Source: Firmicutes bacterium UBA6418 (GTDB lineage Bacteria; Bacillota; Clostridia; Peptostreptococcales; Anaerovoracaceae). From it: DNA of 20,062 nucleotides. The notes under the pieces are model-generated. The model worked only from the letters and a program-made list of their open reading frames with translations. It did not search any database and had not been told where the DNA came from. This document shows, piece by piece, positions 15,499 through 20,062 of this stretch. Positions within the stretch are counted from its first letter, which is position 1. Each line of letters begins with the position of its first letter. The translations under genes were made by a program, and so were the position numbers. The stretch spans positions 1-20,062 of the forward strand of contig DJPG01000122.1 in NCBI GenBank assembly GCA_002439735.1, given 5' to 3'.

Positions 15499-15527
15499 AT
15501 CCTTTTTCATACGCTCCGAACTATTTT

Positions 15528-15556
15528 GTTATAAAAAATTTTGCCCTGCATATATT
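15528..15556 (+). promoter_or_regulatory. Possible sigma-E (mother-cell) promoter of spoIIID
   Basis: GTTATAA at 15528-15534 and CATATATT at 15549-15556 are 14 bases apart. This fits the pattern of sporulation sigma-E promoters (ATA-rich -35, CATA...T -10), and spoIIID is a classic sigma-E gene. Supported by gene identity more than by the exact match. Confidence 0.5.
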
Positions 15557-15592
15557 TTTCGTAATGAAAGAGTAAGGAGCGTGGATCTGCCA

Positions 15593-15784
15593 ATGAAGGA
15601 TTATATAGAGGAAAGGGTACTGGAATTAGCCCATTACATCATCCGCACCAACGCTACAGTCAGAGCTGCCGCGAAGAAGTTCCGCGTCAGTAAATCAACC
15701 GTGCATACAGTTGTGGGTATTTGTAACGGTTTTATCCTCCGCATCCGGTTTCATCACGATTCTGGATTTTTTTTTACTCTTTGA
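15593..15784 (+). pseudogene. spoIIID: spoIIID 5' half, interrupted by a mobile element
   Basis: Residues 1-38 (MKDYIEERVLELAHYIIRTN..., VRAAAKKFRVSKSTVH) match SpoIIID, the mother-cell DNA-binding regulator of sporulation, which is normally about 80-95 residues. The match stops after His38 (15704-15706), in the recognition helix of the HTH, where SpoIIID normally continues with Lys-Asp and a basic C-terminal half. Past this point the frame runs into AT-rich element DNA and ends at 15784 with no resemblance to SpoIIID. As it stands the product would lack half its HTH. The ATG at 15593 fits the usual family start; AAGGAG lies 13 bases before it, somewhat far. The 3' half was not found in the window. 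The gene may be restored by excision, as for sigK in skin-carrying species, or be permanently broken. Confidence 0.85.
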
Positions 15785-17329
15785 AAGCTTGATTTCAACA
15801 GCTTTCTGTTCGATAACTGCAGGACTTTTCATCCCAACTTTCTTTATTGGCTTCATATAGATTTCTACTTTTCCTTTATCATCAATCACAATCTTATCAA
15901 CAATGCGCTTGATTTGCTCATTTGTCATAGAGCCGACATCGACAATCTGTTCAATGCTCTTGAAGGTTTCATCCATTGCCTTTTCGAGCAAATCGCTTTG
16001 AGAAACATTGTGTAATACCATTTTCAGCTCTTGTTCCAACGAATTGATTTCACAATTCAGTTTTTTTATTTTCGCACTTAATTCGTCCTTGCCGATCAGT
16101 TCATCGGCATACATTTCTGTATATTTTTCCTTGGATTTTTTGAGGCGTTTTAATTGCTGTTCAAGACTTGCCTTGCTCTTTTTTTCTTCCTGTTTTTCGC
16201 CATACAGTTTCTTGAACTCTTTTATAATCTGCTGCTTCACATCTTTTTCGTTTTTTAGTAAATCCTTAAAGTAGCTTTCCAAAACATCAATCAGTTCGTA
16301 TTCTTCGATTTTAGAAATATTTTCGCAGCCGCTGGTTTTCCTCATTCTGTGTCCGGAACAGCTCCAACGCACATATGTATTTTTATATGTCATAACCGTT
16401 CTTGCATACGACCATCCACATTCCTTACATTTGATAAGCGTTGAAAAAAGATATTTGTTGCTGTGTCGTTCTTTATTGTTTTGAAACGCATCCACTCGCG
16501 TGTTCAAGATTTCTTGTGCTTTTTCAAACACCTGCGTGTCTACAATCTGTAGTTCAGGCTTTTCGATTACAAACCATTCTTCTGCTTTCTTCTTAGACCT
16601 TTCTCCGGTCAGAAAGTCCTTAACTTCTGATTTTCCGTTTATGATTTCTCCGATATAGATTCGATTTTTAAGAATCCTGCAAATTCCATGCTGACTCCAC
16701 GCACAGCCTCTTTTGGTTGTTACCCCTCGGTCATTCAGCATTTTTGCAATCATGCCGCTTCCGTAACCTTCTTCTGTGTACCACTTAAAAATCTGCCGAA
16801 TCCAGTTTGCTTCTGTCTCGTTGATCTTCAAGGAAAAATACTCTCCCGGAATCTTGTCATAGCCGAATATGATATTCGGTACTCGTCCTTTTTCTGCATT
16901 CATTTTTTTACCGAACTTTACGCGTTTAGACATATTTGCACTTTCTTCTTGCGCTAATGCGCCGAAAATGGTCAGTATGAACTCGCTGTTTCCCATGCTT
17001 GTCATATTTGCTGTCAAAAATATGGTTTCAATCCCAAGTGATTTGAGTTTTCTGACGCTTTGCAGCAGGTCAACTGTATTTCGCGCCAAACGAGAAATAT
17101 CTTTTACCACGACGGCCTCAAAATAGCCTTTTTCCGCGTCCTCCATCATTTGCAAAAATGCTGTCCTGTTTCTTGTTTTCGTTCCGGAAATACCTTCATC
17201 TGCATAGACTTTTACAAGATTTTCCCCCATTCTTGTGCTGTATTCCGTGAAAAATTCTTTTTGCTTTTCCAAACTGTTTAATTGATCTTCCTTATCTGTG
17301 GAAACCCTGCAATATGCAACAATATTCAT
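15695..17329 (-). CDS. Large serine recombinase at the edge of the spoIIID-interrupting element
   Basis: A 544-residue large serine recombinase (same class as SpoIVCA, TnpX and phage serine integrases) that cuts and joins DNA between att sites. The catalytic domain shows Ser10 in AYCRVSTDKEDQ, then DEGISGTKTRNR and VKDISRLARNTVDL. The recombinase domain (from about 155) has FGYDKIPGEY. A zinc ribbon is formed by Cys301, Cys304, Cys324 and Cys335, followed by a charged coiled-coil (about 340-440) typical of this class. GAGG stands seven bases before the ATG. Its last three codons (MHG) and stop are spoIIID sequence, so the end of the gene is made by the insertion itself. The gene is AT-rich compared with its left neighbours. 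It points towards the interrupted spoIIID and very likely moves the element. Confidence 0.93.
   Translation of the reverse strand: MNIVAYCRVSTDKEDQLNSLEKQKEFFTEYSTRMGENLVKVYADEGISGTKTRNRTAFLQMMEDAEKGYFEAVVVKDISRLARNTVDLLQSVRKLKSLGIETIFLTANMTSMGNSEFILTIFGALAQEESANMSKRVKFGKKMNAEKGRVPNIIFGYDKIPGEYFSLKINETEANWIRQIFKWYTEEGYGSGMIAKMLNDRGVTTKRGCAWSQHGICRILKNRIYIGEIINGKSEVKDFLTGERSKKKAEEWFVIEKPELQIVDTQVFEKAQEILNTRVDAFQNNKERHSNKYLFSTLIKCKECGWSYARTVMTYKNTYVRWSCSGHRMRKTSGCENISKIEEYELIDVLESYFKDLLKNEKDVKQQIIKEFKKLYGEKQEEKKSKASLEQQLKRLKKSKEKYTEMYADELIGKDELSAKIKKLNCEINSLEQELKMVLHNVSQSDLLEKAMDETFKSIEQIVDVGSMTNEQIKRIVDKIVIDDKGKVEIYMKPIKKVGMKSPAVIEQKAVEIKLSKSKKKSRIVMKPDAEDKTVTNTHNCMHG
15696..15713. other. Putative att junction (element left end within spoIIID)
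   Basis: SpoIIID similarity ends at 15706. Centred here is an imperfect dyad, CAACCGTGCATACAGTTG (15696-15713), with 12 of 18 bases symmetric and centre at 15704/15705, in the His38 codon. Serine recombinases act at short dyads with a 2-base crossover, so this is a reasonable candidate for the hybrid att site. The exact crossover cannot be fixed without the other end. Confidence 0.5.
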
Positions 17330-17391
17330 ATCTGTTCCTCTCTTTCTTTATTGGATATACCAAGTTTATCACTTTCGAGTTGAATTGAATA

Positions 17392-17416
17392 ATGTGCGAT
17401 TTTTATAATCGCACAT
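17392..17416. repeat. Perfect 9-bp inverted repeat upstream of the recombinase gene
   Basis: ATGTGCGAT (17392-17400) and ATCGCACAT (17408-17416) enclose a 7-base loop. It lies between the 45-aa gene stop (17423) and the recombinase start (17329). The T-content after the stem on the minus strand is weak, so it is more likely an operator or RNA structure for the recombinase than a terminator. Confidence 0.5.
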
Positions 17417-17422
17417 CGTTTG

Positions 17423-17560
17423 CTACCCTGCTGCTTCCTCTTTCATTTTTTCTGCAACTTTCCTTACGCCGATTTCCGCAAAGATTCTTACCAATTCCGC
17501 AATCAAAGCGTCCTTTTGTGAAGCACTATATACATAATATTTGTTCTCATTCCTTTTCAT
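17423..17560 (-). CDS. 45-aa small protein between mazF-like and recombinase genes
   Basis: On the minus strand the ATG at 17558-17560, six bases after AGGGGG, opens a frame of 45 codons ending with TAG (17423-17425). The peptide starts MKRNENKYYVYSASQKDAL and ends in a charged, helix-prone stretch (VRKVAEKMKEEAAG). I do not recognise a family. Codon pattern and the clear ribosome binding site suggest it is real. It lies 65 bases after the MazF-like gene and about 90 bases before the recombinase gene, all on one strand. By position it could be a recombination directionality factor, a recombinase regulator or an unrelated antitoxin; none is shown. Confidence 0.55.
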   Translation of the reverse strand: MKRNENKYYVYSASQKDALIAELVRIFAEIGVRKVAEKMKEEAAG

Positions 17561-17625
17561 CGTTATCCCCCTGCTTGTCCTTTTTTTATATCGTATGTAG
17601 TGTTTTGCTTCTGTATGACAAGATT

Positions 17626-18033
17626 TTATTCCGCAATTGTCAGCCCAATACTGATTGCCGCCGCACGATCCATCTGCAAAATTTTTTCCGGCTGCAAGTG
17701 ACCGATGTACTGCCCAAGCCGCGTCTTATCAATCGTATAAATCGACTCTAACAATAGCAACGACGGTCTGGATAACCCCTGCGCTCTGCCAAGCGGTACA
17801 TGGGTCGGCATCGGTTTCTTGCGTGCGCCTGTGACTGACGCCACGATAACTAAAGGACTACAGAAGTTACCGATGTTGTTTTGAATCACTACGACAGGGC
17901 GTCTGCCACCCTGCTCACAGCCGATACCCTTCGGCAGATCCGCCATAAAAATATCGCCGCGCCTGATGATTGCCTGAAGGCGCATATCTGCCTTCATTTC
18001 CATTTCTACTATGTTATATTTCATCTTTTGCAT
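17626..18033 (-). CDS. MazF/PemK-like endoribonuclease toxin
   Basis: A 135-residue member of the MazF/PemK family, ribosome-independent mRNA interferases that normally pair with an antitoxin. The core is clear: RGDIFMADLPKG (25-36), CEQGGRRPVVVIQNNIGN (39-56) and the late LPLG/THVPLG and SIYTIDKTRLGQYIGHL. It has about 22 extra residues at the N-terminus compared with usual MazF proteins. I keep them because AGAGG lies six bases before the ATG at 18033, though a start at Met11, Met13 or Met17 is possible. No antitoxin-like ORF sits directly upstream. The 45-aa gene follows on the same strand. On an integrated element it may act in maintenance. Confidence 0.85.
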   Translation of the reverse strand: MQKMKYNIVEMEMKADMRLQAIIRRGDIFMADLPKGIGCEQGGRRPVVVIQNNIGNFCSPLVIVASVTGARKKPMPTHVPLGRAQGLSRPSLLLLESIYTIDKTRLGQYIGHLQPEKILQMDRAAAISIGLTIAE

Positions 18034-18405
18034 TTCGCACCTCTCTTCTTCGTATTTTAAGACATAACAAAATAGCCCTTATGTAATATGTAATTTTATT
18101 TGAGTAGTCGGCTGCATACCGACTGCACAGGAATCTCACCTCCCCGGCTCCGCCCGGGCTGCACCCATTGCGTGCGGCGCTTTTGGCGCTCAAGCTGTGG
18201 CTATGCAGGCGTATCATTATCCCTTACCCTTGGTCATCGCAAGTCCGAGCTGCAAAACTCGGCGTTCAGACAGATAGAACTCGCTCTCGCGTCCTTTGCC
18301 GCGGTTATGGCGTATCTTCTGATGTGCTCGCAAAAGTAAGAATGTCCCAAACAAAATCTTATTCAATTTGCTTTCACTATATTTACTGCAGAAAATATCC
18401 GATTT
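18034..18405 (-). other. GC-richer gap with hairpins and no convincing gene
   Basis: About 370 bases between the sigma-like and MazF-like genes. GC content is higher than in the surrounding element (around 18110-18300). Several short stems can form on the minus strand: GTCGG/CCGAC near 18105-18120, CCCGGG with GCCGGG near 18140-18160, and GGCGC/GCGCC near 18178-18190. Two minus-strand frames are open for about 45-50 codons (ending near 18220-18245) but neither has an ATG with a ribosome binding site. It could be a structured RNA, a long 5' leader for the toxin gene or a decayed gene. Confidence 0.4.
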
Positions 18406-18960
18406 CTATAACCAAAAACTTTTCATTTTTTCTAAAATTTTTTTCTTTCTTTTATGTACGGCGGGTTGCGAGATATGCAGCACGCTTGCGACCTGTGTTT
18501 CCGTCAGCGGCTCCTTGCACAAATATAGGAGCCAAATCAGTTCCTTTTCATCATCTGTCAGACTGGAAAACGCATTTTGCAGCTTATTTAGGTTTTCCCG
18601 CTTCTCCGCCATCCTTTCCGGCAGAGCCTCCGAATCTTCTTCTGCTTTGCTGTATAAAAAAAGAAGCGCATCATCAAACGGCACTTCCACATAGCAAGAC
18701 TTTACTTTTCTTCTGTACAGATGTAAGTTATATTCTCTTTTCCATTCCGCATAGTCCTCCTCTGAAACTTCCACAAATATTTCCGGGCATTCGTAGTCTA
18801 TATCATCCGTTAGGCGCATAAAGTAGCGCGGTTCCATGTTTTCTGCATTGCTATCGCTGACAATGCGATAAAACTCGCTTCCGGAGATTTCAATCAGTTT
18901 GTGGTTTGCGTTCTTATGGTTAGCCTTTGCTAAGTAAATCTTCTTCTTCATCTTCGGCAT
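18406..18960 (-). CDS. Sigma-70 region 4-like HTH protein of a mobile element
   Basis: A 184-residue protein. The C-terminal 60 residues read as a sigma-factor region 4 HTH: LTDDEKELIWLLYLCKEPLTETQVASVLHISQPAVHKRKKKILEKMKSF. The N-terminal part starts MKKKIYLAKANHK and has an ISGSEFYRIVS block, matching a family of sigma-like proteins often found on Clostridial conjugative elements. It lacks sigma region 2, so whether it works as a sigma factor or only as a DNA-binding regulator is open. The start at 18958-18960 follows GGAG at five bases; the next Met four codons on is possible, and a longer frame to 19050 would run into a terminator. Confidence 0.75.
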   Translation of the reverse strand: MPKMKKKIYLAKANHKNANHKLIEISGSEFYRIVSDSNAENMEPRYFMRLTDDIDYECPEIFVEVSEEDYAEWKREYNLHLYRRKVKSCYVEVPFDDALLFLYSKAEEDSEALPERMAEKRENLNKLQNAFSSLTDDEKELIWLLYLCKEPLTETQVASVLHISQPAVHKRKKKILEKMKSFWL

Positions 18961-19035
18961 CCTTTCTCCAATGCTTGCTATAACGGACAATTTCGGATCA
19001 CGGATACCGAGACAAATATGCAATTCCTTTTCGGC

Positions 19036-19097
19036 AATAAAAAAAGCCAATCAAAACCGGAAGCTGATTCTTCACAGCTCCTGTATTTTGATTGGCA
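19036..19097 (-). terminator. Strong intrinsic terminator upstream of the sigma-like gene
   Basis: On the minus strand an 11-bp perfect stem (GCCAATCAAAA with TTTTGATTGGC) is followed by TTTTTTT. The sigma-like gene begins about 75 bases after it. Either it ends an upstream transcript, or it is an attenuator in the leader of the sigma-like gene. Confidence 0.85.
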
Positions 19098-19232
19098 AAA
19101 ACATAGGTATCAATTGTAGCTTTACTGTAGTTGGGCTGTCGCAAAAGCACACAGCCGTAAGCCACATCTTTGATTCTTTATTTCATTTCTTCTCTGAACT
19201 TCGCGTGACTGCATCTCATGACCGATTTCCCC

Positions 19233-19297
19233 CATAAAAAAAATCCTCTCTTTGTAAAGTTTCCATAGTCTATAACTACAGAATTTACAAAAAGAGG
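19233..19297 (-). terminator. Second intrinsic terminator in the same gap
   Basis: On the minus strand a stem of 12 matches in 13 (19285-19297 with 19245-19257; CCTCTTTTTGTAA with TTACAAAGAGAGG) encloses a loop of about 27 bases and is followed by ATTTTTTTTAT. Confidence 0.75.
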
Positions 19298-19458
19298 ACA
19301 CTTTTCTGAAAATTTTTAATGGCAAAGATATGAATCTCTGTCTATGCCGCAGTGTACCGCGTTTGCAGATATGCGAGTTTTCTTGTTTCAGTTAATGGTT
19401 ACGGCATCTTCCATTAGTGTTTTTGACCCCCCATGAAGGTTTGGTTAGCCATAATGTT

Positions 19459-19497
19459 ACAAAACTGTCGAACAGTTTGCCCGACAGTTTTTGTAAT
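19459..19497. repeat. Long dyad (14-bp arms with one bulge)
   Basis: TTACAAAACTGTCG near 19459 pairs with CGACAGTTTTTGTAA near 19483-19497, apart from one extra T. It lies about 60 bases after the stop of the two-TM protein on the minus strand, with only a TTTT run next to it. It may be a weak terminator, an operator or a recombination-type site. Confidence 0.5.
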
Positions 19498-19558
19498 TGA
19501 ATCAATTTGCTATCTTGCTCGCACAAAATATGTTGCCTCTTAAAGTTCATCATTCATC

Positions 19559-20062
19559 TCATGGCATTTCAATTTTCCCTTTATTTTCTTTAAAGCTAGG
19601 ATATTGCTCAACTTGCCTGAAAAAATTCTGGTAATATTTCACCAAACGAAACTGCGTTTGTACGATGTAACATACAAGGAAAATCAAGGGATAAATAATA
19701 TACCTTTTGGACCAGTATACTTCAAGCAAATATACCACGCTCAAAATAAGTAGCACTTCTACGATTTTCGTAGCTACACGTCGACAGATTATCTTTTTCG
19801 TCATGTGCAACAGAGTATTAAAATTTTCAACTCTTTCATATACCACACTAAATTTTTCACGCTCATACCGATTCATGATATATAGTAATGGCATATCACG
19901 GTTCATACTAGAACGACGAAACATTAAGTGCAAAGTCGGTTCATCAGCAGTAACCTCTTTTATGATTGTCATATAAACACCTTTTGCTGGAATTGGACAA
20001 GCATGATCATAAATGAAATCACATCCTGCCTCTTGAAAAATGTTTCTATCATCATATGCATA
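19559..20062 (-). CDS. Unrecognised protein with two C-terminal membrane helices (5' end outside)
   Basis: On the minus strand the frame is open from the window edge to a TGA at 19559-19561, so at least 167 residues are visible and the start lies outside; a Met at 19972 is internal, not the gene start, because the frame continues upstream without stop. The first ~110 residues look soluble (MTIIKEVTADEPTLHLMF, YIMNRYEREKFSVVYERVENF). Two hydrophobic segments follow (KIVEVLLILSVVYLLEVYW and IIYPLIFLVCYIVQTQF) and then a charged tail. Codon use is AT-rich like the rest of the element. I do not recognise the family. Confidence 0.6.
   Translation of the reverse strand, partial: YAYDDRNIFQEAGCDFIYDHACPIPAKGVYMTIIKEVTADEPTLHLMFRRSSMNRDMPLLYIMNRYEREKFSVVYERVENFNTLLHMTKKIICRRVATKIVEVLLILSVVYLLEVYWSKRYIIYPLIFLVCYIVQTQFRLVKYYQNFFRQVEQYPSFKENKGKIEMP

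Larger units (their letters stand above)
18961..19558 (-). other. Intergenic region with tandem terminators and a dyad; no gene seen
   Basis: About 600 bases between the two-TM protein gene and the sigma-like gene. It holds a strong minus-strand terminator at 19036-19097, a second at 19233-19297 and a dyad at 19459-19497, listed separately. Short open frames in between (for example a 37-codon one starting within the T-tract of the second terminator) have no ribosome binding site of their own and are not called. Confidence 0.5.
15707..20062. mobile_element. Integrated element, left part (right end not in the window)
   Basis: From the spoIIID break to the window end the sequence is AT-richer than the left 15 kb and carries element-type genes: serine recombinase, MazF-like toxin, sigma-like HTH protein common on Clostridial conjugative elements, and small orphan proteins. 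No spoIIID 3' half, conjugation gene or phage structural gene is visible here, so the type (ICE, prophage, skin-like) and length are open. Confidence 0.75.

Noticed and set aside
19122..19232. 37-codon minus-strand ORF and a longer start-less frame through the 19036-19097 terminator
   Set aside because: The first starts within the T-tract of a terminator with no suitable ribosome binding site; the second lacks a start and includes a strong terminator hairpin.
1..20062. CRISPR arrays, tRNA or rRNA genes, insertion-sequence transposases
   Set aside because: I saw no regularly spaced repeats, no cloverleaf-like segments, no rRNA motifs and no DDE-type transposase genes.
15707..20062. spoIIID 3' half inside the window
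   Set aside because: I looked for a segment continuing with Lys-Asp and a basic tail in both strands of the element and found none, so the second junction is outside or absent.

Overview
The window is a stretch of chromosome from an anaerobic, endospore-forming Firmicute, most likely class Clostridia. The evidence is the PflB/PflA pair for anaerobic pyruvate metabolism, strong AGGAGG-type ribosome binding sites, intrinsic terminators with T-tracts, cobalamin riboswitches and the start of the sporulation regulator spoIIID. The core genes are fairly GC-rich. The last ~4.4 kb is clearly AT-richer and reads as an inserted mobile element. No species is claimed.

Layout. 1-132 is the C-terminal tail of an unidentified gene, followed by a terminator. 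263-1531 (+) is an M18 aminopeptidase with its own promoter. A bidirectional terminator separates it from 1610-3469 (-), an AAA-ATPase-like/PD-(D/E)XK protein with an N-terminal HTH. 3676-4377 (-) is an RsuA-type pseudouridine synthase and 4541-4942 (-) an SseB-like protein. 5148-6233 (-) holds two tandem cobalamin riboswitches, each with an intrinsic terminator. The upstream one leads to an unrecognised 93-aa protein; the downstream one is followed only by the SseB-like gene. 6505-11266 (-) is a probable membrane operon: MATE exporter, membrane-anchored metallophosphoesterase (joined by a 4-base ATGA overlap) and a DUF975/CmpB-like membrane protein. 11463-14498 (-) is pflB-pflA, with a strong promoter, a perfect dyad in the leader and an intergenic hairpin. 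14876-15433 (+) is a flavoredoxin-like flavoprotein.

Main observation. At 15593 (+) a spoIIID reading frame begins behind a sigma-E-like promoter. It stops matching SpoIIID after residue His38, inside the helix-turn-helix. From there the sequence belongs to an AT-rich element whose first gene is a 544-aa large serine recombinase on the opposite strand, and whose last three codons and stop lie inside spoIIID DNA. This resembles the skin element that interrupts sigK and is excised during sporulation. The element continues to the end of the window with a 45-aa protein, a MazF-like toxin without an evident antitoxin, a structured GC-rich gap, a sigma-factor-like HTH protein and a two-TM protein that runs off the edge. 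The 3' half of spoIIID was not found here, so the other end of the element must lie outside, if it exists.
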